From: Corynebacterium sp. HMSC05H05
GTDB taxonomy: Bacteria > Actinomycetota > Actinomycetes > Mycobacteriales > Mycobacteriaceae
Assembly (NCBI RefSeq): GCF_001807265.1
Contig: NZ_KV788368.1
Location: forward strand, 66,104 to 130,103
Direction of reading: 5' to 3'
Length of the DNA stretch: 64,000 nt
The translations under genes were made by a program, and so were the position numbers. Within the stretch, counting starts at the first letter, position 1, and each line of letters begins with the position of its first letter. Positions 10,038 through 17,790 of this stretch are shown here, in pieces. A model generated the notes under the pieces. The model saw only the letters and a list, made by a program, of their open reading frames with translations. It was not told where the DNA came from and searched no databases.

Positions 10038-10116
10038 GCGCTTGAGTAGCACAGCAGTGATGTTGTATCATTGCTGTTGGAAAACTTCAGACAGGATCTG
10101 TTGTTAATTTTGCAGA

Positions 10117-10144
10117 AAACCCGCCGAAAGGCGGGTTTTTTGTT
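10117..10144 (+). terminator. Intrinsic terminator of pckG
   Basis: AACCCGCC, loop GAAA, GGCGGGTT, followed directly by a run of T. It is about 80 bp after the pckG stop and just before the start of the Abi-like gene. Confidence 0.85.
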
Positions 10145-10156
10145 ACCGTTACCTGC

Positions 10157-10951
10157 ATGAATGGTGGGATGCTTCGGGGGCTTAGCAGTGCACGGGTGCA
10201 CTCATACCGCATGGCCATTGTGGGGGAGACAGGCCGTAGCGCGAACTCTGTTTCTGACCGCTCCGTTCAGTCCTTGTACCTGTGGCAAAGCGCGGTGGCA
10301 TCGGCTTGGTACGAGGCTCTCTCGATTTTTGAGCCTGTACTGCGCAACCGTATTGATTGCGAACTCAGAAAATGGAATCAAGCTCAAGGCAATAGCGAGG
10401 ACTGGTTGGAGGATCCAGCTCAGCCGCTAAAGAAAGCGGTCAGCCGAATGGCTTCAGACGCGAGGAACGCCGCAGAGAGCAGCGCGCGTCGCAGACCGCG
10501 AAATCATCCGCGGTTTAGTGCTCCGATAACCTTGGATGACCGAATTTCGCAGCTTTCATTCGGCAATATCAGCTCACTATTCCCCTTGCAGGCCCCGCGT
10601 AGCCGCTCGAATTTCGCCAGTGGGTTCTCAGCGAAGGAGAACCTGTGGATACATGCTCTCTCCGGTGGGTTTCCGGGATTGACTGAAAAACTCGTAAGCG
10701 CGCACCGATCAAGCATTCATCCTCTTGTTCCAGTTCAGGTGGAGAGCGGGTACGCCGTCGCGGTAGCGCTCGAGCAGCTACGTCGGTTGAGAAACCGTGT
10801 GAGCCATCAGGAACAAATACTCAACGTTGACCATCAAGAACGATTGGCTGATATGTACGCGTTGGTTCATGCGATGTCTCCCCAGACACTCGGGGTGATG
10901 AAGAAAATGGATCGGGTGCAACGTAATTTGCTGCTGCGGCCGCGTTTTTAA
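10157..10951 (+). CDS. Abi-like protein with HEPN-type RNxxxH motif
   Basis: 264 residues, resembling Abi-like (AbiD/F, Abi_2) proteins. The N-terminal WQSAVASAWYEALSIFEPVLRNRI is the helical family signature, and LRRLRNRVSHQEQIL near residue 212 contains RNRVSH, the R-N-x-x-x-H motif of HEPN ribonucleases. Such proteins usually act in phage abortive infection by cleaving RNA; that role here is inference. Base composition is lower in GC than the neighbours and the gene is squeezed between the pckG terminator and a convergent methyltransferase (4-bp tail overlap), suggesting a late insertion. The start is uncertain: ATG 10157, 10169 or 10211; the family signature begins only at about residue 36. 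Confidence 0.7.
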   Translation: MNGGMLRGLSSARVHSYRMAIVGETGRSANSVSDRSVQSLYLWQSAVASAWYEALSIFEPVLRNRIDCELRKWNQAQGNSEDWLEDPAQPLKKAVSRMASDARNAAESSARRRPRNHPRFSAPITLDDRISQLSFGNISSLFPLQAPRSRSNFASGFSAKENLWIHALSGGFPGLTEKLVSAHRSSIHPLVPVQVESGYAVAVALEQLRRLRNRVSHQEQILNVDHQERLADMYALVHAMSPQTLGVMKKMDRVQRNLLLRPRF

Positions 10952-11697
10952 CCCTTGCGCAGCACGAGCACGAGGTTCGACACCGCGAACTCGCGCAGCA
11001 CGGGCACGCGGGTGACCCACCACGCCCACCACGGGTGGTAACGGGGGAATGTGGCCGCGAGCTGGCCGGTGGCCTCCGCCCAGGCGAGGCCCTCGCGCGC
11101 GGAGACGGCAAACAGGGACTCGCCGAAGATGTTCTTCGGGTCGCGGCCGTGCACCTTTGCGTATCGACGGCGCGCGTACTCCCCGCCTACGTAGTGCTGC
11201 CACAGGCCTGTCTCGTGCCCGCCGAACGGCCCGAGCCACACCGTGTAGCTGAGCACCACCAGCCCGCCGGGTTTGGCCACGCGCAGCATCTCGTCGCCCA
11301 TGGCTTGCCAGTTCGGGATGTGCTCGGCGACGTTGGAGGCGTACACCACGTCGAAGGAGTCGTCGGCGAAGGGTAGGGCCGCACCGTCGCCGCGCACGGA
11401 ACCGAAGCCGGAGATCCCTGCGGCGGACATTTCAGAGGCGTCCGGCTCTAGGCCCACGTAGAAGCAGTCCGAGAAGGCGTCGGCGAAGTAGCCGGGCCCG
11501 CCGCCGACGTCTAACACGGATGCGCCGGTGACGGGGGTGTCAAGGAGGTCGTGCGAGAGGGCGTCGAGAAGCGAACGCGTGTCGCGGGCGAGCATGGAGT
11601 AGAAGATGCGCGGGCGGAACTGCTCGTAGGAAAACGCGCGCAACAGCCGGAGCGAGCGGGAAAGTGTGGCCATCCGGCGGGTACGGTGCATAGGCAT
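10948..11697 (-). CDS. SAM-dependent methyltransferase of the mycolate locus (Rv0224c/MtrP-like)
   Basis: 249 residues, class I methyltransferase. SAM loop VLDVGGGPGYFADAF near residue 58 and the post-II motif DVVYASNVAEHIPNW near residue 113. By position it matches Rv0224c of M. tuberculosis and the C. glutamicum gene that I recall being studied as mtrP in trehalose monomycolate metabolism; I cannot confirm that name here. The neighbouring glycosyltransferase is divergent in the usual arrangement, but here a toxin-antitoxin pair has been inserted between them. Start uncertain: ATG at 11697, 11691 or 11673. Confidence 0.85.
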   Translation of the reverse strand: MPMHRTRRMATLSRSLRLLRAFSYEQFRPRIFYSMLARDTRSLLDALSHDLLDTPVTGASVLDVGGGPGYFADAFSDCFYVGLEPDASEMSAAGISGFGSVRGDGAALPFADDSFDVVYASNVAEHIPNWQAMGDEMLRVAKPGGLVVLSYTVWLGPFGGHETGLWQHYVGGEYARRRYAKVHGRDPKNIFGESLFAVSAREGLAWAEATGQLAATFPRYHPWWAWWVTRVPVLREFAVSNLVLVLRKG

Positions 11698-11700
11698 ACC

Positions 11701-11716
11701 GTAGCAACCGTGCTAC
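11701..11716. promoter_or_regulatory. Inverted-repeat operator of the toxin-antitoxin operon
   Basis: GTAGCA (11701-11706), spacer ACCG, TGCTAC (11711-11716): a perfect 6-bp inverted repeat. It overlaps the TACAGT -10-like hexamer at 11714-11719, which sits 7 nt before the antitoxin ATG. A bound antitoxin or toxin-antitoxin complex would block the promoter, the usual autoregulation of Phd-type modules. It also lies just upstream of the divergent methyltransferase. Confidence 0.6.
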
Positions 11717-11726
11717 AGTGCAGTGC

Positions 11727-12017
11727 ATGGCCACGCCGGAATACGACGAATCGCTGGTTGAACGCAGGATATCGCAGCGCGAACTACGCAACGATTCCGC
11801 GCGGATCCTGCGCGCGGTGCGGGCGGGGCACAGCTTCGTGGTCACCAACAACGGCGAACCAGTGGGGCGACTTGTGCCTCTTGACGAGCCGAAACCGCGG
11901 CTGGCCATCACACGCCCCGCCACCCGTGTCGGCGGCTGGCTGGACCTTCCGGTGGAGCCGACGGAAGGCGAACCGTTGGCCGAGATGCTCGATGATATGC
12001 GCGAGGACCGCTTCTAG
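11727..12017 (+). CDS. Type II antitoxin, Phd/YefM family
   Basis: 96 residues. The N-terminal half RRISQRELRNDSARILRAVRAG followed by VTNNGEPVGRLVPL is the Phd/YefM (prevent-host-death) DNA-binding fold. The C-terminal part, rich in Pro and acidic residues (EPTEGEPLAEMLDDMRED), is the expected toxin-neutralising tail. Start taken at ATG 11727, placed 7 nt after a TACAGT hexamer, consistent with a leaderless transcript; an in-frame GTG lies at 11718. One base separates its stop from the toxin ATG. Confidence 0.85.
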   Translation: MATPEYDESLVERRISQRELRNDSARILRAVRAGHSFVVTNNGEPVGRLVPLDEPKPRLAITRPATRVGGWLDLPVEPTEGEPLAEMLDDMREDRF

Positions 12018-12018
12018 G

Positions 12019-12402
12019 ATGCGGCGGGTGTATGCGGATACATCGGCTATCGCCTGCCTGCTGAAAGCGGAGCCGCACACGCACGCGATGCGGCTCTGGC
12101 TCGAGGCAGGGGAGTGTGAGGTGGTGTCGTCGGACCTGCTCGAAATTGAGATGCGGCGGCTAGCGGTGCGTTTGGGCAGGCCCCAGGGGGAAGTCACGCT
12201 CATCTTGCGCGGAATTTCGCTTGCGGAACTCAACCGGGCGACGCTGCGAAGCGCGAGCATGCTGCCCATGCCGTACCTGCGAACGCTGGATGCGATCCAC
12301 CTGCAGGCCGCGCTGGATTTGGAGGCCGATGCGATGCTCACCTACGACGACCGCCTCGCGGATGCCTCGCGTGAAGTTGGACTCGAGGTCATCGCACCAT
12401 GA
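12019..12402 (+). CDS. Type II toxin, PIN-domain ribonuclease (VapC-like)
   Basis: 127 residues beginning MRRVYADTSAIACLLK, with the first PIN-domain Asp in YADTSA. Central acidic residues (SSDLLEIEMRRLAV) and the C-terminal YLRTLDAIHLQAALDL and MLTYDDRLADAS supply the other metal-binding acids, so the four-acid active site looks intact. Expected activity is Mg-dependent RNA cleavage, inhibited by the upstream antitoxin. Its stop TGA overlaps the ATG of the glycosyltransferase (ATGA at 12399-12402), so the envelope gene is now translationally coupled to the toxin. Confidence 0.87.
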   Translation: MRRVYADTSAIACLLKAEPHTHAMRLWLEAGECEVVSSDLLEIEMRRLAVRLGRPQGEVTLILRGISLAELNRATLRSASMLPMPYLRTLDAIHLQAALDLEADAMLTYDDRLADASREVGLEVIAP

Positions 12403-13457
12403 AGATTCTGCTTCTGTGCTGGCGCGACTCCACCCACCCGCAAGGCGGCGGGTCGGAGCGCTACCTCGAGCGCGTTGGCGAGTACCTCGCGGCGCAGGGC
12501 CACGAGGTGATTTACCGCAGCGCGACGCACACGGACGCACCAAGGCGCTCGCGGCGCAACGGGGTGCGCTACGAGCGCGCCGGGGGAAAGTTCGGCGTGT
12601 ACCTTGCGGCGCCGCTATCTATCTGGCGCAACCGTCCGGACGTGGTGGTGGACACGCAAAACGGCATCCCGTTTTTCGCGCGGCTGTTCACGAGAAAGCC
12701 CGTGGTGCTGCTGACGCACCACTGCCACAAGGAGCAGTGGCCGGTGGCGGGCCCGCTGATCCGCCGCTTGGGGTGGTTTTTGGAGTCGCGCGTCGCGCCT
12801 CGCGTGTACAGGGGCGCGCAGTACGTGACGGTGTCGCAAGCTTCGAAGCACGACTTGGTGGCGCTCGGGGTGCGTGAGGGCGACATTGAGATCGTGGAAA
12901 ACGGCGTGGACCCGGTGCCGGCGCACACGCCTGTGCTTCACGACGACCAAAGGTTGCACCTGGTCACCCTTTCGCGCCTGGTTCCGCACAAGCGCATCGA
13001 GGAGGCGATCGACGCGGTGGCGGGTATGCATGGCGCCGTGCTGGATGTGATCGGTTCCGGCTGGTGGGAGGACCAGCTGCGCGAGTACGCCGCCCCCTAC
13101 GGCGACAAGGTGGTCTTCCACGGGCACGTGTCCGAGCCGTACAAGCATGCGCTGCTTGAGCGGGCGGAGCTGCACCTGCTGCCTTCGCGGAAAGAGGGTT
13201 GGGGGATCGCGGTGATTGAGGCGGCGCAGCACGGGGTGCCCACCGTGGCGTACGCGTCTGCCGGCGGGGTGGCGGACTCTATCCGCGACGGCGAGACTGG
13301 TCGGCTGGTGCAGCCCGGCGAGGAGTTTGAGCAGGTTGTGGGGGAGACCCTTGGGCGTCGAGAAGCAATGGCTCCCGCGGCGCGCGAGTGGGCGGCGCGG
13401 TTCTCCTGGGAGGAGACCGGCCGAAGGTTCGCGAAGATTATTGGAGCTCTAAATTAG
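12399..13457 (+). CDS. Glycosyltransferase family 4 (Rv0225-like)
   Basis: 352 residues, GT-B fold. The N-terminal glycine-rich HPQGGGSERYLERVGEYLA and the C-terminal donor-binding RKEGWGIAVIEAAQHGVPTVAYASAGGVADSI (positions about 265-300) with the E-x7-E motif are characteristic of GT4 enzymes. Position beside the methyltransferase matches Rv0225. It probably transfers a nucleotide-activated sugar to an envelope lipid or glycan; donor and acceptor are unknown. The start codon overlaps the PIN toxin stop by 4 bp, and the 3' end overlaps the convergent DIP1984 gene by 9 bp. Confidence 0.87.
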   Translation: MKILLLCWRDSTHPQGGGSERYLERVGEYLAAQGHEVIYRSATHTDAPRRSRRNGVRYERAGGKFGVYLAAPLSIWRNRPDVVVDTQNGIPFFARLFTRKPVVLLTHHCHKEQWPVAGPLIRRLGWFLESRVAPRVYRGAQYVTVSQASKHDLVALGVREGDIEIVENGVDPVPAHTPVLHDDQRLHLVTLSRLVPHKRIEEAIDAVAGMHGAVLDVIGSGWWEDQLREYAAPYGDKVVFHGHVSEPYKHALLERAELHLLPSRKEGWGIAVIEAAQHGVPTVAYASAGGVADSIRDGETGRLVQPGEEFEQVVGETLGRREAMAPAAREWAARFSWEETGRRFAKIIGALN

Positions 13458-13901
13458 CTCAGTTGTCCAGTTGAGCTGCTGGATCTTCGTGTCCAGCTCG
13501 CGGTAGGCCTTCGCGGCGCTGTCGGCCATGTCACGCAGGGATTTCACGTCCACGGCGGGGACGAAGCGGACCTCGGAGCGCGAGTAGCGGGAGCCGGTCA
13601 TGGTGCCTGCGTCGGCGACGGCGGCGTAGAGGCGGCGGGAGCGCAGCAGCGCGTCGCGGCGTGCGATGGCGTCGGTGAGTGTGGCGCCCTCGAACGCTGT
13701 CTGCGCATTGGTGTGGTTGATGCGGCGCACCAGTGTCTCAATTTCCTGGAGGAGGGCGGCGGCTTCCTCGAGCATGGCCGCCGGGTCCTCGACGGGCGCG
13801 TCGCCCTCCTGGATCATCGCGCCCTGCACCAGGCGTTCCTGCAGCTTGTTTAGACGGTCCTGCGCCTCGGCGCGGCGCGCCAGTGCCTCTGCGAGCAGCA
13901 T
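13449..13901 (-). CDS. DIP1984 family protein
   Basis: 150 residues starting MLLAEALARRAEAQDRLNK, almost entirely helical and coiled-coil-like in its first 90 residues, then a basic region (ARRDALLRSRR) and a beta-rich end (YSRSEVRFVPAVDV). It resembles the DIP1984 family named after a C. diphtheriae protein; no function is known to me. The ATG at 13901 has AGGAGG 5 nt upstream. The open frame continues 96 bp further upstream without a ribosome site, so the longer form is not used. Confidence 0.8.
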   Translation of the reverse strand: MLLAEALARRAEAQDRLNKLQERLVQGAMIQEGDAPVEDPAAMLEEAAALLQEIETLVRRINHTNAQTAFEGATLTDAIARRDALLRSRRLYAAVADAGTMTGSRYSRSEVRFVPAVDVKSLRDMADSAAKAYRELDTKIQQLNWTTELI

Positions 13902-14055
13902 GTGTGCCTCCTTGTACGTTTCTGTCCCCGTTCCCAACCCTCGCGGATGCGTCCGAGGCACCCCCAACGTCGCGGTAGTAAACAGTGCTCGGTGCAACCC
14001 TGTGGTGGGGGTCGTGCCCGTGTGCGTCGTGCAGGCCGCATGCGATGTGCGTGTG

Positions 14056-14072
14056 AGCGGAATCGAACCGCT
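14056..14072 (-). other. Isolated tRNA T-arm-like sequence
   Basis: On the minus strand the bases read AGCGG, TTCGATT, CCGCT: a perfect 5-bp stem with a canonical 7-nt T-loop. The following seven bases (CACACGC) would be the 3' acceptor strand, but no matching GCGTGTG nor a convincing anticodon arm exists in the preceding 100 nt, so no full tRNA can be folded. It lies in the 339-bp gap between two minus-strand genes (13902-14240), which also holds the DIP1984 leader and the terminator at 14194-14224. Confidence 0.3.
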
Positions 14073-14193
14073 TCAGCCCTGATACGGCCACAAGGCGCCA
14101 TGCAAGGTGCCCCTTACCCCGGGCACGGAGGGTTGACGTTCGCTGGGTGCCGGCGAGCTTTTCCGCTACCGACAGTTTCGTTCGAACATAGCA

Positions 14194-14224
14194 AAACGCC
14201 CAGCCGCTGGGAAGGGCTGGGCGT
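14194..14224 (-). terminator. Terminator of the three-helix-bundle gene
   Basis: AACGCCCAGCC and GGCTGGGCGTT form an 11-bp stem with a 9-nt loop. Read on the minus strand it is followed by a short T-run and lies about 17 bp after the small gene at 14241-14477. Confidence 0.75.
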
Positions 14225-14240
14225 TGAGGGTTATGCGGTG

Positions 14241-14477
14241 TTATGCCGCGGAGGGGAACAGCTCGCCGTCGCGGAGACGGTCGCGCATCTCGGCCTCGAC
14301 GAGGACAGGGATAAAGTCCTCGATCACGGCGGAGTTGCGATGGGTGCGCAGGACAGCATCGAATGCGTCGTTGATCTCGAGTGTGTCGAACTGGCCGGCG
14401 AACTCGGCGAGCAGGTCCTCGCGGATGTTGCGCAGCGCGCGCTCGCGGATGATGCTGAAGTCAATTGTGTTAGCCAT
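14241..14477 (-). CDS. Three-helix-bundle dimerization-domain protein
   Basis: 78 residues, all helical by inspection: IRERALRNIREDLLAEFAGQF, then INDAFDAVLRTHR, then VIEDFIPVLVEAEMRDRLRDGE. The spacing fits the actinobacterial three-helix-bundle dimerization domain also found at the N-terminus of arsenate reductase/tyrosine-phosphatase-like proteins. No catalytic part is present. The ATG at 14477 has AAGGAGG 8 nt upstream, and the gene has its own terminator. An inverted repeat (GGTTACG-N6-CGTAACC, 14527-14546) lies in its leader or promoter. Function unknown. Confidence 0.65.
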   Translation of the reverse strand: MANTIDFSIIRERALRNIREDLLAEFAGQFDTLEINDAFDAVLRTHRNSAVIEDFIPVLVEAEMRDRLRDGELFPSAA

Positions 14478-14526
14478 GGTGTGTTCCTCCTTGCAGAAGC
14501 GGTATCTGCTCCTTCTCTAGGCTCAG

Positions 14527-14546
14527 GGTTACGCATGTACGTAACC
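14527..14546. promoter_or_regulatory. Inverted repeat upstream of the three-helix-bundle gene
   Basis: GGTTACG, 6-nt spacer, CGTAACC: a perfect 7-bp inverted repeat about 50 bp upstream of the start codon. It could be an operator for an unknown regulator. Confidence 0.35.
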
Positions 14547-14638
14547 TGTTGTTAACTTTGAGTTCACTTTAGGACGGGCGGGGCGAACAGTGCAAGAGGA
14601 TCAATGATTGGAAGTCCACATTAATTGGTCTAAGCCAA

Positions 14639-16063
14639 CTAATTCTTAGAAAAGCGCTGGTAGGGGTTCTTTTGAGGGGATGTGTGATTTTGGACACACT
14701 GTAGCAATGGCACCATGCACCACAAGACAAACAACGCCACACCGGCAGGCGGCAGAGGGCGCGCGGGCTCACCAGTCTCGGCCACGGAACCGTCGGCGCG
14801 CACCACCACACCGACGCCCAGCTCGCGCAGGCGTTCCTGGTCGTCTAAGGCAGCCTGCGCCGCCGTCCACCGCAGCGACGGCGGGTCCACCGCCACCCCG
14901 TCCACCGTCAGCGCGCCGGATTCGACAACGTTCATGGCTTTGGGGGCGGGGTCGACGGCCGGGTGGCCGTCGATAGGCACAAGCGCCGGGCGGGACTCGA
15001 AGAGGACGTCGCGGCCGCGGTGGTCGACGGCGGGGACCTCGACGGTGGTGGGGGTGAGCGCGGCGAGGGCGACTGGCGCGTCCGGGACCTGCAGCAGTGC
15101 GAACGCTGCGGCGGCGAGCGCGCGCCGGGGATCAAGCGCGCCGGCAGCGGCGACGAAGGCGGGGATGGCGAGGATGAGCCACTTTTGGCCGTCGCGGAGC
15201 AGGCCGCCGCCGGGCAGATGCTGGACCAGTGGTGCAGTGAGCCCCGCCCAGGAGGCCAGCGCAACCGCGAACCCCAGCGCTGCCAGCAGGAGGAAACGGC
15301 GGGGCACCGCCCGCCAGGACAGCGCGAGCAGGGCACACAGCGCCACCCCGAAAAGCGCGAACCCGAGCTCGCGCGAGGCCGGCACCGCCTGGCCGTTCCA
15401 GATCCCGCCCAAGCCCAGCAAAGATCCGAGGGTGCCCGCGTGCGCTTCCGCCCGCGGGGCAAACGCCGCAGCGGACGCGGCCGAAGACGTGCCGGGCACC
15501 CCGGCGAACACGCCCGCCGCCACCCACGGCAGACAGGTGCACACGCTGACCGCCACCCCGCGCCAGCCGCGGGCAAAACACGCCGCCGCCAGGGCACCTG
15601 TGGGGGTCAACGACGCCAACCAGTGCGCCAGCCCTGATGCCGGCACAAGCCCCAACGCCACCAGCGGCAGCAGCCACGCCGCCGCGGCCAGCGACCACTG
15701 CCCCTGCAGCAGCCGCTCCACCACAAACGGATTCCACACCGCCACCGTCATCGCCGCCGCCTGCCCGAACGGGGTGCGCCCGAACCGGTACCCCGCCCAC
15801 GCTGCGCACCCGGCGGCGGCGACCATGAACACCCGCACGAACGCCACCGGCCACGGCAAGATCCCCAACAGCGCGTCCTGTGGCACGTTGCGCGCGGCCA
15901 GATCGCCCCAGCCCAGCGAAGCCCTGGTGAGCGCCATCTGGTCAAACACCATCATGTCGCGCAGCGCGAACGCCTCGCCGGGCACCAAAAACGGCCAGGT
16001 CAACCCCAACACCAGTAGCGCGCCGTACACCGGCGCCCACCAGCGGCTAACGGCGGCGCGCAT
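14639..16063 (-). CDS. Polytopic membrane protein of the mycolate/arabinan locus (Rv0226c-like)
   Basis: 474 residues from ATG 16063. About ten hydrophobic helices precede a polar extracytoplasmic domain (residues about 330-450: DHRGRDVLFESRPALVPIDGHPAV and so on) and a final helix (GVALFVLWCMVPLL). The layout resembles GT-C-type envelope proteins, but I see no clear catalytic loop Asp motif. Position between the DUF3068-like gene and the glycosyltransferase matches Rv0226c. It overlaps the upstream gene by 17 bp, indicating co-transcription. A longer frame with a start at 16105 exists. Confidence 0.7.
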   Translation of the reverse strand: MRAAVSRWWAPVYGALLVLGLTWPFLVPGEAFALRDMMVFDQMALTRASLGWGDLAARNVPQDALLGILPWPVAFVRVFMVAAAGCAAWAGYRFGRTPFGQAAAMTVAVWNPFVVERLLQGQWSLAAAAWLLPLVALGLVPASGLAHWLASLTPTGALAAACFARGWRGVAVSVCTCLPWVAAGVFAGVPGTSSAASAAAFAPRAEAHAGTLGSLLGLGGIWNGQAVPASRELGFALFGVALCALLALSWRAVPRRFLLLAALGFAVALASWAGLTAPLVQHLPGGGLLRDGQKWLILAIPAFVAAAGALDPRRALAAAAFALLQVPDAPVALAALTPTTVEVPAVDHRGRDVLFESRPALVPIDGHPAVDPAPKAMNVVESGALTVDGVAVDPPSLRWTAAQAALDDQERLRELGVGVVVRADGSVAETGEPARPLPPAGVALFVLWCMVPLLQCVQNHTSPQKNPYQRFSKN

Positions 16064-16700
16064 ACAGCACCAGGCCCGCCACAAACGCCGCGGCGGCGAC
16101 CACACGGGTGATCACCGCCATCACCTGCAACCCGCGCAGCCACGCCACGTCGCGCGCCGCAGCGTCCACCTGCGCCGCCTTCGTCTCTTCGGCCAGCACC
16201 CACTGGTCGGGCCCACAGTCCCACACCTCGTCGAGGATGCGGCCGGTGCGCCGCTCCGCATCAACGGTGCGCACGCAGCCATCCGACAGCGCAGCCGAGT
16301 ACTTGTACGTGTCCAACCCCCGCACCGAACCGGGGCCCAAATAGTCCAGACCGACATCCTCCCCGGAGGTGGAGTCGAACAGCGGGTAGGTGCGCCGCTC
16401 CGGGCGGTACGGCAACAGCGGCCCCAGCCCGGCGCGCCCCTTCGCGGGAAAGGCGGTGGAGGGATCGATGGGAAACGCGTCCACCTCTTCACCGTCCAGC
16501 GTGACCACCGCGTCCAGGCGTTTCGGGGCTTTGGAAAGCTCGATGGTGCGGGTGCGGGGCGAAGTGCCGTCGAAAAGCATGGTGTACACGCCCGGATCAA
16601 GGGTGCGCTGTTGCGCGATCACAACGGGGGAGGCGAGGTTGAGCGCGCCGCAGGCGACGATGATGCCTAGGCAGGCGGCAAGTCGGCGTCGCAGGTTCAC
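16047..16700 (-). CDS. DUF3068 / PorA-family-like membrane protein (Rv0227c-like, short form)
   Basis: 217 residues: an N-terminal helix (LAACLGIIVACGALNLA), an extracytoplasmic beta-rich domain (DPGVYTMLFDGTSPRTRTIEL ... YPLFDSTSGEDVGLDYLG) and a C-terminal helix (VMAVITRVVAAAAFVAGLVLYARRR). This single-domain, two-anchor layout fits DUF3068. The mycobacterial relative is, from memory, about twice as long, so this is a compact version. A corynebacterial relative has been linked to lipomannan/LAM maturation. A TAGGGT hexamer lies exactly 7 nt before GTG 16700, so I prefer it to the GTG at 16709. Confidence 0.68.
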   Translation of the reverse strand: MNLRRRLAACLGIIVACGALNLASPVVIAQQRTLDPGVYTMLFDGTSPRTRTIELSKAPKRLDAVVTLDGEEVDAFPIDPSTAFPAKGRAGLGPLLPYRPERRTYPLFDSTSGEDVGLDYLGPGSVRGLDTYKYSAALSDGCVRTVDAERRTGRILDEVWDCGPDQWVLAEETKAAQVDAAARDVAWLRGLQVMAVITRVVAAAAFVAGLVLYARRR

Positions 16701-16737
16701 CCGTGTCACCCTACCGGGTGGCTAGACTTGCGCCATC

Positions 16738-17790
16738 GTGAACAGACCCGCCATTTTGCCCGAGCTCGACGGCCTGCGCGCCGTGGCCGCCTACGGCATC
16801 GTGGCCACGCACGTCGCATTCCAAACCGCCACCGGATCTGCGGTGCTGGAGCGCTTCGACTACTTCGTGGCCGTGTTCTTCGCGCTTTCGGCGTTCCTGC
16901 TGGCGCGCGGCGGGGCCCGCGAGGGCTACTACTCGCGGCGGGTGGCGCGCCTTGTGCCCGCGTACCTCGTGTGCGTGGGCGTGGTGCTGCTCGCCCTACC
17001 GCCGCTTGCAGGGGTCACTGCCAGCCAGGTCGCGGCGAATGTGCTGCTTGCGCAGATTTACGTCCCGCATTCGCTTATCGACGGGTTGACCCAGATGTGG
17101 TCGCTCTGCGTCGAAGCCGCCTTCTACCTGGTCCTGCCGTTGTATTTGCGCCTCGGATCGCGGGGAAGGTACGCGGCGTTGGCGGGGTCGGTGGTGCTGG
17201 GCCTGGTGTGGCCGTGGGCAGTGGCCGGGGTGACGGATCCGGCGGTGGTGAACATGCAAATCTGGCCGCCGTCGTACGCCCCCTGGTTCGCGGTGGGCCT
17301 CGTGCTGGCGGAGCTGGAGCGCGCCGGCGTGCGCTACGCCGGGCCGCGCTGGCCGGTGGCGGCGCTGGCGCTGCCGGTGGCCTGGGTCGGCGGGGTGGTT
17401 GGCCCGCGGGGGCTGGAGCACCCGACGCCGGCTGAGTTCAACGTGCGGGTGCTGCTCGGTGCGGTGTTTGCGGCGCTTATCGTGGCGCCGTTCGCGCTGG
17501 GGCAGCGGCAGCGCGGCACGGTGCTGTCGTCGAAAGTCATGCGCACCTTGGGCCACTGGTCCTACTCGGTGTTTTTGTGGCACATGGCGGTGTTGTACTT
17601 CGTCTTCCCCGTGCTCGGGGTGCCGATGTTCTCCGGCGGGTTTGTTCTGGTCTACGCGGCCACCGCGCTGGCGAGTACCGCGGTGGCTTACATCTCCTAC
17701 GAGTTGGTGGAGGTGCCCGGCGCGCGGTTGGTCAGACACGCCACGGCGAACAGGCCGGCCACGACCAAGAAAGTGGACGAACCGGCGTAG
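16738..17790 (+). CDS. tmaT: Acyltransferase family 3, TmaT-like trehalose mycolate acetyltransferase
   Basis: 350 residues, ten membrane helices. The N-terminal LPELDGLRAVAAYGIVATHVAF is the acyltransferase-3 signature with the catalytic His in THVAF; SLCVEAAFYLVLPLYL is the conserved second block. In Corynebacterium the enzyme at this place acetylates trehalose monomycolate so that the MmpL transporter can move it; assignment rests on synteny with Rv0228. Start is GTG 16738. The last 94 bp overlap, tail to tail, the convergent AftD gene. Confidence 0.87.
   Translation: MNRPAILPELDGLRAVAAYGIVATHVAFQTATGSAVLERFDYFVAVFFALSAFLLARGGAREGYYSRRVARLVPAYLVCVGVVLLALPPLAGVTASQVAANVLLAQIYVPHSLIDGLTQMWSLCVEAAFYLVLPLYLRLGSRGRYAALAGSVVLGLVWPWAVAGVTDPAVVNMQIWPPSYAPWFAVGLVLAELERAGVRYAGPRWPVAALALPVAWVGGVVGPRGLEHPTPAEFNVRVLLGAVFAALIVAPFALGQRQRGTVLSSKVMRTLGHWSYSVFLWHMAVLYFVFPVLGVPMFSGGFVLVYAATALASTAVAYISYELVEVPGARLVRHATANRPATTKKVDEPA

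Noticed and set aside
7929..10052. 707-residue minus-strand ORF opposite pckG
   Set aside because: Shadow frame of PEPCK; repetitive His/Val/Gly composition and no family.
14041..14160. Complete tRNA gene around the T-arm-like sequence
   Set aside because: No pairing 5' acceptor strand and no acceptable anticodon arm could be folded; kept only as a fragment.
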